A stretch of DNA of 64,000 nucleotides from Fomitopsis serialis (taxonomy: Eukaryota > Basidiomycota > Agaricomycetes > Polyporales > Fomitopsidaceae), in contig NW_025954969.1 of NCBI RefSeq assembly GCF_022376445.1, forward strand, positions 186,001 through 250,000, given 5' to 3'. A program made the translations under genes and the position numbers. This document shows, piece by piece, positions 12,401 to 24,159 of the stretch. The stretch's first letter is position 1. Each line of letters begins with the position of its first letter. The notes beneath the pieces are model-generated. The model was not told the DNA's origin, ran no database searches, and worked only from the letters and a program-made list of their open reading frames with translations.

Positions 12401-13273
12401 CCGGTCGCTTGCTTAACAACTCTCGTGTTACTGAGGTCTACGTCTCGGGAGCTACATGCGAGAGCATATTTTCATTGATCTTGATCCTTTTGTCGCTGTT
12501 CTTTTTCCTGTTACCATCTTTAAACCTTGGAGCATTCTGTCTTCCCTCTTTTTTCTTTTTTTCTTAATTGCTGAAGAAAATCTCCTCACAGCATGGTGAT
12601 GATTGGGTGCGGGTACGCTGCATATGCGGATCTCTCGTTGGACGTCGCAGGGAGCACCAACCTGTTGGTGGGGCGCCCTACATGGCATATAGGCTAGCCA
12701 AGTACGCTATCCGGCCACTCAGCCCATCGCAAGAGTAAGCTCACAAGATTTCGCTCACCAATATCCCCTAATATACATCTGTTCCAGACCTCTTAGGATA
12801 CCACTGTCAGCATTTGTCGCAGAGGACATGAACGAGTTCGTACATGCCCACGCGACGTATCGATTCGTCATCCTTGACGAGGAAGAGGAGCGGCCGCGAT
12901 TGCTGGTCTGGCTCTTCAAGCCGAGCATGCGCATGGCGTATGCGACACCCACGGAGTACGTCATGCCCAAGAACGCAACGATCCATGCAGCGAAGGTCCT
13001 TTTCAACATCCTTAGGCCGTCTGCGGTGTACTCCGATCTACAATCGTACGTCGTCTCCCGAAGCTATTGCTTATTACGTGGCGTGCCGACATTAACGGTG
13101 CATCGTGTAGTGTTTTGAATAAGTACCCGGGCTTCCCGCAGGCGGAGCACCTGTACTATCCGCGCGATATCTGCAGGCGGCTCGCGGGCGTGCTCAAGGA
13201 AAGCAACACAGCGTACCCAGAAGGCATGCGCACCATGACCGGCCTGGATGTCGGTTGGTTGCAGCGTGCATAG
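9443..13273 (+). CDS. Large protein with C-terminal UBE3D/HECT_2 (E2-binding) domain
   Basis: Seven exons (9443-9763, 9811-10956, 11009-11471, 11526-12157, 12592-12734, 12788-13045, 13111-13273) join in phase to 1041 residues. The C-terminal 350 residues match the HECT-like E2-binding family (Pfam HECT_2; human UBE3D, yeast Ipa1): YVCASCSLPL, then DLPSEHWAELVDAWMCHSDQ, a Cys pair in VRCICGSLVGRR, and YRLAKYAIRPLSPSQEPLRI. Family members bind ubiquitin-conjugating enzymes and, in yeast, affect mRNA 3'-end processing. The first 680 residues are unfamiliar: low-complexity Ser/Pro regions, a helical segment around EAVTLAIDRLYLVAPQLHDQ, and a repeated motif (ALLSLPEFMREAIPEP / ALLTLPEFVKEPIPNG). 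The fourth intron is about 434 bp, unusually long here. Whether the N-terminal part is always fused in relatives is not known to me. Confidence 0.85.
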
Positions 13274-13702
13274 ACGCGATACCCTCCACTTTGCTCTTGT
13301 ATCCTGCACTCCGCGTAACAGAGGTTAGCCGTAGATGTGTGGACTGATTTGTTGTGATTCATGTCGGAGTTGTACTAGACCCTGGGAACGGCTAGACATT
13401 TCTCTGTCCGTCTGTACTGCATCTCCTTCATGTAGCGCCGCGTGGAGTATTGATTCAAGACTACTGGATGCATCCAAGTATCTCTTTAATGTGTTGGTGA
13501 CCAGTTTGACTTTGGACACATAGACTCAGTCGACGCCATCACTTCAGCTTATGTATACCACGGCTTATATACCCCACCGCCCTCGTCTACGAGGCGACAA
13601 CCGTATCATGCAACTAGGATGCGTCGAGTAGAACCACGAATAGAAAGAATAAGATAGGATGCAATACAATACAAGTGATACAACAGGAGGAACCCGAGAC
13701 GT
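13274..13702. other. Convergent 3' intergenic region
   Basis: The HECT_2-domain gene and histone H2A end towards each other here. No further gene is visible; both transcription terminators should lie in this 430-bp stretch. Confidence 0.5.
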
Positions 13703-14276
<574 letters not shown>

Positions 14277-14619
14277 TGTAAAAAGTAGTAAAGTTGGTTG
14301 ATGGGAGAGTTTGGGGCTGAGTGGGCGCGAGCTTGAGGGTGGCGAGTTGCAGTGTTAGGGCGAGGCTGAACGGGGGGCGCCTGTATTTATACTCGGAGGC
14401 GCCTGCAGCCACAGACGCGGTGCGCGCCTGCACGTGATGGCTGTTGAACGCCGTTCAACAAAATAAGGTTCAGCGCGTCGACGCGTCTGACCAAACAAGG
14501 CCAACGCGTCCGTATAAATACCGCGCGCCGTCCTCCGCTCAGCATCCATATCTCTCGCTCTCACCACCACTCGCCCTCGCCACACCTCAACCGCCCTCAT
14601 CACCTACACCTCTATCGCA
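14277..14619. promoter_or_regulatory. Bidirectional histone H2A/H2B promoter
   Basis: The region between the two start codons is nearly symmetrical. A TATAAATA box faces H2B at 14513-14520 and its reverse complement faces H2A at 14384-14391; each lies about 107 bp from its ATG. In the centre, at 14443-14459, is the perfect 17-bp inverted repeat GTTGAACGCCGTTCAAC, within a few bases of the midpoint between the start codons. A CACGTG hexamer is at about 14431. The palindrome is a natural candidate for a shared cell-cycle regulatory site; that role is inference. Confidence 0.75.
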
Positions 14620-15217
14620 ATGGCCCCCAAGCCCGCTTCCACTGCCGGCAAGGCTCCTGCCTCCACCGCCTCCAAGGCGCCCGCTAAGCCCTCTGAGGGC
14701 GTGAAGTCGGCGAAGAAGAGCACCAAGCCTGCTGCCTCTGGTGATGACACCAAGAAGAAGCGGAGAAAGACCCGCAAGGAGACGTACTCCTCCTACATCT
14801 ACAAGGGTGAGTTGCATAGATCGCGACTTACTAGTGGCTCTTGTTGACAACGATCCAGTCCTCAAGCAGGTCCACCCTGATACGGGTATCTCCAACAAGG
14901 CGATGGCCATTCTTAACTCCTTCGTCAACGATATCTTCGAGCGCATTGCTACTGAGGCTTCGAGTAAGTCTACTGTAAACATCAGTCGAGGAGATTGCCT
15001 GACTTGGTTGTCGTAGAGCTCGCATCCTACTCCAAGAAGTCGACAATCTCATCGCGTGAGATCCAGACTTCTGTCCGCCTTATCCTCCCTGGTGAACTCG
15101 CCAAGCACGCTATCTCTGAGGGCACGAAGTCGGTAACGAAAGTGAGTTTATCTGACCCTATCAACCGAGTTTCGCTGACCAATCGACTTGCAGTTCTCGA
15201 GCGCAGGGGCGAAGTAG
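14620..15217 (+). CDS. HTB1: Histone H2B
   Basis: Four exons (14620-14806, 14859-14963, 15017-15141, 15194-15217) encode 146 residues. A Lys/Ala/Pro-rich tail ([15 protein letters not shown]) is followed by the histone fold: [40 protein letters not shown], and [20 protein letters not shown]. The end is [15 protein letters not shown]; the lysine in AVTKF/SVTKF context corresponds to the conserved monoubiquitination site of H2B. It pairs with the divergent H2A gene. Confidence 0.97.
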
Positions 15218-15338
15218 ACCGTCTCGTCTTTCGGGTTGTTGTTGTATTGTAGTATTGTACTTTCTATTTATCCCTACTTCTATCGCATCGTGTCTTAGAC
15301 TCGCACCATATATTGAGTGATAAATGGCAACTAAGATT

Positions 15339-17192
15339 CTAAGGATCCCGTGGAAGCCAAGTGGGGTTGTGGGCATGGAGGGATATCGGTGAGCCGGTTT
15401 CTAGTACAGGAGATCTTGACAACTTCGCAGCATGGCTGATAGCAGTCATCTTCTCAGGCTCTTTGCCCTCATCATGATCACCTGCAACCCGAACACAGGA
15501 TATTGCGAGTGATTGCAGTTCGTCTGGCCAAGGGAGGCGTGGCGAAGGTAGAGGTCGGCCTTCACCCAAGCCTACTGCCGAATCTAGGCGACCCAGAGAA
15601 CGAATCCACTTCCCGACGGCAGCCAGGGAGACGCGAACCTCCCAGGAGCCTCCTTCCTGTGTAAGACAAACGCATCAGCTGAGGTGCCAATGTGCAGTAC
15701 GTCTAGGACATACAGTGATGGTCTTGCAAAGGGCCGCGTTGATTCCGAAGGCGAGGAGATAACCAGCGGCGTGGTCGAGGGCTTGCATCGGTAGAGAGCG
15801 AGGCGTGGGTCTTGCGTCATCGCCAGAGAACGTGGCGTATGCCTCTCCTTCAGCGACGTTGAACCCGGAGGCAGTCTGCACCAGTGAGTCGAACTGTGTG
15901 CCACCCCGGTGCAACTATGTCAGTATCATCTGGCGTTGCATAGACTCGTGCGCATGCACTCACACCGCGGCGGTCCTTCCACGGGCCCTCCCACCCGTAA
16001 GCAGTCAAGCTTGCATACACGATCCCGGGCCGTGCTCCCGCGACATCCTCTGGTCCGAAGCCCTTGTCGCATAGGCCGCCTGGGCGGTACGCTTGCAGGA
16101 AGACGTCTGCGTCCTTGACAAGATTACTGAGCACCTCGCGATCGGCGGCGGCGGTGAGGTCGAGCTGGGTCGCGCGCTTTCCGCGGGAGGTATCCGTGTC
16201 GAGGAACGGTAGCGCAGGGAGCTTCGGAGAGCTGACGAGAAGAACGTCTGCCCCGTGCGCTACGACAAACCATAGTCAGCACGTAGTGCTAATACTCACT
16301 CAGGGGTACGCAACCCACCAGCGAGCGTCCTTCCGCACACAGGTCCCGCAAGCACCCTCGTGAAGTCCAACACGCGTATTCCCTCAAGTGGGCGCGTATA
16401 CCCACCCTTGACCTCCCTTCTCGGTGCGTCGCCGATCCTGATGAGCTGCACGGGCGGTGTGTTTGCGAGCGCCTGGCCCTGTGGGTGCGCGTCCCATTCG
16501 TCGAAAGAGCGCAGCGCGGTGGCGACCATCTTCCGTGAGGACGCCTCTGTCTCGAAGTCGACGGCATTCCAGTGGAGCAGCGCCGCGGCGACGGCTTCGC
16601 GGGTGGGGGCGCATTGGAGGATGTCGAGGATGCCTTGGCGGTGGCTAACGTAGAGTCATAGTGGGCGCTCTTCTCAATGACGGGTTGAAGGAGGGAATCG
16701 TGCTCACTGAGGGAAGTTGGTGTGCAGCCGGACGTAGCTATCGTCTTTGGTCTTGTAGAGACCGGCGAGGGGATCGAAGAGCGTACCGGACGGCAGCGCG
16801 CCGTTGATCGTGTACCAGGACTCGCTCTCTACGGCGTGTTCAGCACTCACCGATGCGAAGGAAGGTTCAGCGCCACTGACTGAACTCTAGGACCGCGTGT
16901 CGAGCATCGACCGATACTTCCTGCTCGATGCCCGTCCGGAGCTGATGGAACTGGGCCGCTGCGAGTCCGGACAGGCCTGTGACCGTCTATCGTTGACAGC
17001 CGCATGGTCAGATCGCGGATTATCGCAGCGAGTCTGGCAAGTACGCAGTCATACCTGTGCAGCAGTACCAAGCCTGTAGGATGAATTGACTGCGGGGTCT
17101 GCGTCCGGGCTCAGCTTCAGAGAAGATAGTGCTTGCGGGGGCAGGCCGTTTGCTTCCCAGATCAACCGCGCAGGGGCGAGGGGATCGTCCAT
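15339..17192 (-). CDS. Family III CoA-transferase (CaiB/BaiF type)
   Basis: The minus-strand gene starts at 17192 (MDDPLAPARLIWEANGLPPQ) and has several short introns; the first exon is 17192-17055 and the stop is at 15341-15339. It contains typical family III features: ALPSGTLFDPLAGLYKTKDD, LEGIRVLDFTRVLAGPVCGR, the helix ADVFLQAYRPGGLCDKGFG, IVYASLTAYGWEGPWKDRRG and the distal SLGRLDSA. Family members move CoA between carboxylic acids, or act as alpha-methylacyl-CoA racemases; the catalytic Asp of transferases would be in the segment after KDRRG (FDSLVQTASGF). The N-terminal lobe before LEGIRVLDF is long, as in fungal members that carry two CaiB-like halves. Substrate cannot be told from sequence alone. 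Confidence 0.88.
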
Positions 17193-17902
17193 CTTCGAAG
17201 TCGAATGCAGTTTACGGGTATGGATGTGTATACGTGCGTTCGCTGCTGCTGTTAGTGCCGGATGAATACATCGCTAGGTCAGCAGTCGCCAGTATCGAAG
17301 CCCGACGCCAGACCGACCAAGACCAGCGTCTGCTTACGGTCGGACGAGACATCCTACGCACTGAAGCTTCCTAGGTCAGATGGCGAGTCAAGAAAGCCTC
17401 GATGGCGCAAGACGACTCGTGAGATGCGAGTTCTGAACATGAGAAGACCAGCTGGAGGGAGGCCACTTCAAGTTTTGGAATCGGGACACGGTAACGTGAC
17501 CGCGCAACTACAGAATCGCAGGCGACTGTCGACAGTCGTGAGACAGTAAGCCAGCGAAATTTTTGGGTCAGTTTTCGGGCAGCCGCAGCGAGAACAACAA
17601 TTCCAGCACTGTCAAAGAAGCGGGTGTGTAAGGATATAAGGCCATTCCGCAGATAAGTCAGAGCTTGAGTTGGGTAGCTTGAACGTCAGGCGCGGAGCAT
17701 CGCCCTCCCTGGCCTCCGACTCATGGGCTGAGCGAACGTTACCGCGTACATATCGAACATCCGAGTCATATGATCAGAGAATATGTACACTGATAGAAAT
17801 ACGACATTGGGTTAAGCACCGGACTGGGGCTAACCGTCCGTTGAGGATTACATACTGTACATGCGGTTGATATGCCACCGAGACACCAGATAGTTGCTGC
17901 AG
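17193..17902. other. Intergenic, between CoA-transferase start and GST end
   Basis: Both neighbours are on the minus strand. The stretch should hold the terminator of the glutathione transferase gene and the promoter of the CoA-transferase gene. Open frames here lack coding character. Confidence 0.45.
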
Positions 17903-19153
17903 CTACGCTTCGAGCGGAAGAATGCTCGGGATCGGCCCAACGGGCACGACCTGCGTCGGGTTGTACTGCGGACGAATGCAACTCAGTAAGATCGCGCGTA
18001 GATCATGCCTGATCATACGCACAGCTTTCTGCCAGTGGTACCCCGTCTTGATATGGTCGAAGTTGCACGTCTCTCTGAATGCGGGGATGTTCCAGTACAG
18101 CTTGCGCAGCCAGAGGTGGATCGCCGGATATCCGTGGCGGATGGTCCGGAAGTTGCACTTGAAGTGGCTATAGTATGCGACGTCAAAGCGAATCTGCGCA
18201 GAGAAGCGTTGAGTATTGAACGATCCTCGCTAAGCGAAGAACACGACGAACGATGGTGACGAAGAGCCGAATGTCAGCCTCTGTTAGCTGACCGCCGACG
18301 AGGTAGTCCTTGCCCTCGAGCAGCTTCTCGAGCCGATCGAGCGAATCAAAGAGCGGGTAGACCGCTTTCTCGTATGCTGACTGCACTGCTGCAAAGCCGG
18401 CCTTGTATACACCATCTACATATACATCAGTTGACGCTCCAAAAGCTCAAGAGGGTAAGGAATTACGCACTGTTCACGGTATCATACACCCAAGCATTCA
18501 GCTCGTCGATCTCTTTCCTCAGGTGCTCCGGGTAGAAGTCAAGCTTCGCCTTCTCCTCGGGTAAGAATTGGTTGAACGCGCTGTTGAACATCCGGATGAT
18601 CTCAGAGCTCTCGTTGTTCACGATAGTGTGCGTCTTCTTGTCCCAGAGGACGGGCACCGTGAAGCGGCCCTCGAAGTCCGGGGCCGCACGGAGGTAGACG
18701 TCCCTCATGTACTCGGCGTTATGGAGAGGATCGACATCGACGCCGGGGAACGGGTCGATGTTCGCGAAGGGCCAGCCGTTCTCGCTCATGCGAGGCGAGA
18801 CCATTGTAACCGGGATTATTTCCTCGAGGCCCTTGAGCTTGCGCATGATCAGGGTGCGCGTTGCCCATGCTGCCAGTGGTAAGTCATCGAGGTCAGTGAT
18901 GCTTCGAGAAGTCAGTAGAAACGGAGACTCACGGCAGCCGTACGAGGCATAGAGATGGTATCGACCTGCTTAGAACTTTCAGATAACAGAAGGATGAGTT
19001 TGACGAGAGAGACTACGCACCTTTCTCCGGCGCAAACTGCCCGCTTTGCTCAACCCAGTTTCTGAACTGGGAAACTGGGCGTTTGAAGGAGCCATCCGCG
19101 CTCGCATTCATCGAGGTGAGGTGCTTGAGTTGCGTTAGATTTTTCGTGGACAT
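17903..19153 (-). CDS. Xi-class glutathione transferase / S-glutathionyl-hydroquinone reductase
   Basis: The minus-strand gene starts at ATG 19153 (MSTKNLTQLKHLTSMNASAD) and ends at 17903. Early exons are 19153-19021, 18965-18933 and 18869-18471. Across the second intron the protein reads YHLYASYGCPWATRTLIMRK, the CPWA-type catalytic cysteine motif of Xi-class enzymes, which remove glutathione from glutathionyl-(hydro)quinones; basidiomycetes use them in handling lignin- and xenobiotic-derived quinones. Further family marks are VSPRMSENGWPFANIDPFPG, DKKTHTIVNNESSEIIRMFN, GQLTEADIRLFVT, RFDVAYYSHFKCNFRTI and the C-terminal YNPTQVVPVGPIP. The last intron (57 bp, in frame) is inferred because removing it restores the family C-terminus. 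Cytosolic, with no signal peptide. Confidence 0.9.
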
Positions 19154-20116
19154 GGTTGCTGTGAATACTGTTGAGGTCAGGGTGTTTGACGGCTGAGTCA
19201 CGACACGAGTGGTTTGCTCGATAGTTGTTGATCGACTATGAGTCGGGAAGCTGGGAGGTGGAGGAACGAACTCAGCTTCAGAGCGTTATATATACCAGCT
19301 GCATCCACATCAAACCCTACACTAGTAAGGGTCGCTGTATGAGGTCAGAAGGTCGGTACAGGATTACAAAGTCAACGCGTCAAAGTGTTCTGAGGGCGCC
19401 ATTCAGAGGGCGGATTTCGAACAGTTGACTAAAGGGTGATGACTGGAGCATCACCAGGAGCAGAATTGCCAGGGCGAGAAGAGACCACTGACGCCGTCAC
19501 CTTTGTATGGTAGCCTCAACCCTCAACGGGGTCAAATTGTGGCCTTCGTGCTGATCAACCTGTGAGCAAGTTCGTACATGACTGTGCACGATAGGGTGAG
19601 GGCTGACGCCTTGACTAATCACTTTCCGAACCCTTGAAGGGAGTCAAAAGTATCCCGGCGCGAGTATTTGTTAGTGGAGCAGCAGAGGAGGACTTTTAAG
19701 AATGTGCTGTACTGTGTTGCGACTGTCGTAAGTAGGCAAGATGGTCAACGTTTCAATGAAAGTTTCAACGTCCATTGAACGCGGCCTGACACTGCGATGG
19801 TGCACTCGACAGGTGATCTGGATCGATTCGGTCGCGCGAGGTGAGCTGTGACGGTGATGTTGGCTGTCCACGTGGCGTTACTGCATGCGTGCAGACGCGG
19901 TGTGCCTGTTCCTCCTGCTCTTCCCCACTCGACTCCTACAGACCCTGTGCCTACAGGCGACCTACGCACCACCTCTGATACCCCTTTGTCGTCTGCGCAC
20001 GTCTCTCTCGACCTGCCTCGCAATTGGAACGGAACTATATCAGCTACACGTCGATCCGATACATCCTGTCCCCGACAGCTCTCCCGCACGGCCACATCTG
20101 CGAATACGCGTCCGGT
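19154..20116. promoter_or_regulatory. Divergent promoter region, GST / signal peptidase subunit
   Basis: Nearly 1 kb separates the minus-strand glutathione transferase start from the plus-strand signal peptidase subunit start. No gene is visible. Antisense and sense frames between 19745 and 20300 are shadows without introns or motifs. Confidence 0.45.
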
Positions 20117-21065
20117 ATGGCTCCACGGAACCGAAAAGCGGAGAACGGCGAGTCGTCGTTGTCTGCAGGGGCAAGGTCGAAGGCAGCAGCCACACCAGAA
20201 CCAAGCGTGGACGGCAACCTCGCCAGCGCACTGCTGCCATCGACGGAGGTGCGCGATGTGGTGAAGGTCAACAACGCGAGCGTGACAGAGATGAAGCATG
20301 CATGTGATGACGCGCTAAAAAGAGTGAGTTTCAACCTTTCTCCTGAGGCTCCGAGCCTGTAGTCGATAATCCTTCGCGCGTTGTGGGTCTGGTCGCGTGC
20401 GGGAAGATATCTGAACTTTGTCTCTGCGTAGTTCCTCTCACGACCCGAACTCTTCAATCAAATTTACACACATACGGACGTACGGCTAGGCCTCGGCTGG
20501 GCAAGTGTGTTCGTTGCGCTCGGGACAGGCCTGTACAGCTGGAAGGTCGACTTCGAAAAAAGCAAACCTGCAGTATGGGCAGGTGTAATCCTGTGCGTCA
20601 TTTTCGTAATCTCATGCGTCTATCACACTGATATGAGCAATCTTCTCCGCGCATCGTATGCAGATATGTCCTCTTAACAACTATCCAAACACTGTATGCA
20701 TACTTCATCGAGGGCGATATCGTCTTCGTCGGAAAGCGCAAGACATTTGACAAGCGCGTGCGTGCCTCATCCACTGATCTCTCATGCACGACACGCTGAA
20801 GCCGCCCTTACAGATTGTCACAGAGCGGATAACGCTCACATCCACCTCCACACCCTCCAAACCCACTTCTCCTCCCGCATACTCCCTCGGCCTCACCTAC
20901 ATGCGTTCGACGTCCGGCGGCAAGTCGCTGCTCGGCCGGGGGCGCGCGAAGGGCGACCGGGGGTATAACACATTCTTCGACGAGAAGGGCGTCATGGACC
21001 AGGAGGGCTTCGAGCGATGGGTCGGCGAGATGGTCGGGCGGGTGATGGAAGGCAAGAACGAATGA
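20117..21065 (+). CDS. SPC2: Signal peptidase complex subunit 2
   Basis: Four exons (20117-20323, 20432-20592, 20664-20757, 20814-21065) encode 237 residues. The protein has a basic, low-complexity N-terminus (MAPRNRKAENGESSLSAGAR), then VKVNNASVTEMKHACDDALK, a first membrane helix in LGLGWASVFVALGTGLYSW, a short loop (KVDFEKSKPAV), and a second helix WAGVILYVLLTTIQTLYAYF followed by EGDIVFVGKRKTFD. This two-helix hairpin with the GKR motif is the pattern of SPCS2/Spc2, an accessory subunit of the ER signal peptidase that sits near the Sec61 channel. The second intron uses donor GTGCGT at 20593, needed to keep the frame. Confidence 0.93.
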
Positions 21066-21391
21066 TTCTATCTGGGTAACGCGCATGTGTGGGCATCTCG
21101 AGCGTATCGGCATGCGGATGGGTGTACTTATGTGTATGGGCTGCGAGCCTGGGATATTGGCACGGTAGGTACTATGTTATGTAAAGGAGCCTCTTCACGT
21201 CCTCTAGAGCCGGAATGGCTCCCTGACCGAAGTCACAGTCGTGTGCCTTAGGTGAGTGTGTCGTGTTGGGAAGTGTGCTGACCGATCTACTTATAGTTCG
21301 CGCTATGCTTGGAAAACGTACATCCCAATCTTCGACGAGGACATGCTCTCGACGGTATGCGACAGTGGGACTACTCGGCTAGCGTGCTAAT

Positions 21392-21856
21392 CTAACTGCT
21401 CTTGGGAACAATGACATCCTGCGACGGCGGTGATACAACTAACCCATCACCCGCCACGCCGAAATGCAGTTCGTCGGCGGTCAAGTCATTGCTTCTGTCG
21501 TCTATACGAGCGTGTCATCGCTGTTGTGACATAACCAAAGGGTTGGCGAGCACTTACGCACGTCGCCCGGCGTCATTCCACCTGATCCAAACTGTATGTT
21601 TCCCGTCGACCTACGAAATAGCTTGTGGTCAGGTCTGGCATCACCGACAGCGTGTCTTCTCGGATGAGACATACCAAGGATCAAATTGGCGTTGAACAAC
21701 GGTGCAACCGCTTCGAAGACAATCTTTGTGAGTGTACAGCACATCTTTGAGCATCGCTTTGTCTTACCCATTCGGTATGGGTATGGGAGCAGCAAAAATC
21801 TGGCTTGAACCTGCAAATGCGCAGGCGACAACGGCAAACAACGATATAAACAACAT
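21392..21856 (-). CDS. Small secreted protein, tandem copy A (83 residues)
   Basis: A three-exon model (21856-21768, 21610-21558, 21501-21392) keeps the frame. It begins with a clear signal peptide (MLFISLFAVVACAFAGSSQI) and then AAPIPIPNG. The middle exon encodes STGNIQFGSGGMTPGD and the last exon ends FGVAGDGLVVSPPSQDVIV with PKSS. I do not recognise a named family; the protein has no cysteines after the signal region and would be secreted. A conserved stretch in intron 1 (about 21676-21723) has splice-like borders and could be an alternative exon. Paralogues lie at 22738-23208 and 24160-24677. Confidence 0.6.
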
Positions 21857-22737
21857 TGCGATGTCAAAGATGCGTGAATCGAAATGAAGGCGAAGGAAGG
21901 GCTGTATAATGAAAACGCTGTATTGTGTGGTCCGCCGTCAACGACAACTCCGAAGAACGCATGCGCAAAGACCACTCACTGCTCTACACCAGAATGAAAT
22001 GTGGGCGACCGCTCAGCGGAATAGGATGCACTGACCTCGCTTGCCAGCGCATTAAATAGACTGGGCTTGTGGCTGGGACGACATTGCTGCAGCGGTGGTG
22101 TTGCTGTCCATTCGACACCTGTTCAACAGCCATTGTATCAAGGTATTGTTCGTCAGTTAAACAGTGCACACTCTTGTCAGTGGGCGGCGTTGATTCCTCC
22201 GAGGTCTGTGCAGGAGTACATATCAATCACGCGTGGCAGTACGATGTATTTGAAGGTCCAAGCCAGGATGCGTACCTATTCTGGATTGACGCAAGATCGG
22301 GTCTTCGTTCTACAGATTACAAGGTGTGTATTGTGTGTTATGATAGTTCAATGTTTGTTTAATCTTTCAACGTTCAATGGCGGCATAAGACCATGAGCGC
22401 TCATCTTGAGGTGTCATATATCATCGGTACGTACGGGTCCCTCGGGCATCACGTATGTACTAAGCTGACATATTCGTGCCTCCCAAGATGCATATTGGTT
22501 AAGTACGATGGAGGTACAACGCGAGCCGTGCACATCCATCCTTGCAAGCCCGTCATCCATGCTGCGATAATGACCATCAAGGCTCCATACCATGAGTGAT
22601 GTGTCGTCCCGTAGGTTCCTTCTATTGACTCGTTGCCGTGTTGATCAAACTACACTTAGCTTGTATGACACTTGGAAGACGGACATCCCAAAGTTCGACG
22701 ACTTTCTACGCTATCGATGTTTTACGGGAGTCTGCGA

Positions 22738-23208
22738 CTACTGGGCTGGCGTGCGAGTCTGACTGCTCTTGGGAACCATGACATCCTGTGATGGCGGTGA
22801 TACAACTAACCCATCCGCCATGCCATACCGTAGATCGGCGGTCTTGTGTCGACTATGAGAGCGTGTCATTGCCGATGTGACATGACTCAAGGATATGAGA
22901 ATACTTACCCTCGTGGCCCACTGCCATTCCACCTGTTCCGAACTGTAGGTTTCCCGTCGACCTATGAAAGTAGCTTGTGGTCAGGTCTGGCAGCACCGGC
23001 AGCGCCTCTTCTCGAAGGAGACATACCAAGGATCAAATTGGCGTTTCACAACGGTGCAACCCCTTCGAAACCACTTTTTGTGAGTGTACAGCACATCTTT
23101 GAGCATCGCTTTGTCTCACCCGTCCGGTGTGGGTATGGGAGCAGCAAGAATCAGGCTTGAACCTGCAAACGCGCAAGTGACAGCGGCAAACAACAATGTG
23201 AACAACAT
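22738..23208 (-). pseudogene. Small secreted protein, tandem copy B, apparently frameshifted
   Basis: The same exon layout is present (23208-23120, 22961-22909, 22852-22738). It starts with a good signal peptide (MLFTLLFAAVTCAFAGSSLI) and AAPIPTPDG, and the middle exon gives STGNLQFGTGGMAVGHEG. The phase of that exon (1) does not fit the conserved last-exon frame (GMADGLVVSPPSQDVMV), which would need phase 2; the direct join meets a stop after 16 codons. Either the copy is damaged or an unseen splice form is used. Confidence 0.5.
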
Positions 23209-24159
23209 TGCGACGTCAAAATGCGTGAATCGAAACGAAGGCGAAGGGACAGCTGTATGATGGGAAGGCTGCATTGTTCGGCTCGAGGTCAGCGAAAGAA
23301 TGAGTGCGTAAGGTCTACTCACTGCTCTACACCAGAAATTGAAAGTGGGCGACCGCTCAGCGGAATAGGGACAACGTCCTTGCTTGTCCGGTATATAAGC
23401 GGTACAAGCTTGTGGCTGTGATCGCGTTGCAGTGACGGTGTGGCAATCCCGACTGTCCCGGCGACACCTGCTCAACAACCATTGCTCAATCGCCTTTGTG
23501 GCAAAGTATTGTTCGTCTGAACGGTGTACTCTTACCAGTGGGTGGCGCTGATTCCTCCGAGGATTCCGCAGGGTTTTACCTCAAATAGGCGTCATAGTAC
23601 GATGCATTTGAGAGCTGGGCCAGGATGCCGTACATATCATGGGGTGGCGCAAGACCGGGTCGTCGCTCAAGGTGGGAGCTGACAGGCCAACGTTCAAACG
23701 CCCAATGGCAGTACAAGACGGTGGGCGCTGACCTGTGTCTCTGGGTGTGATATATGAGACTCATTGCTGTTGGGCTGTTGCGCAGACGCATACAGCGAAT
23801 GGCTGAACATCGTGATACATAGAAGCAGGCCCGCGGACCGTATGCGCACATCAAGCTGACATCTTCAACCCTGGTGGGATACATTGGTAGGAGGCACGCA
23901 CAGATTGAGCTGTGTACATTTGACAGCTCCGTCATCCATGCTGCGATCATGGAGGTCAGCGTCCGAATTGGGGCAATATCGCGCATTGCCCTGCAGTCTC
24001 TGCGACAAGCCTGTGATACGTCGATTATACCGAGCGAATAGTGCCATGGATAATGCGTCGTCCCGTATGTTCGTTCTACTGCCTCATTGCCGTACTGATC
24101 GAATTGCATCTGGAAGACGGACATCCCAAAGTTCGACGATGTTCTATGCTCTCGATAGT

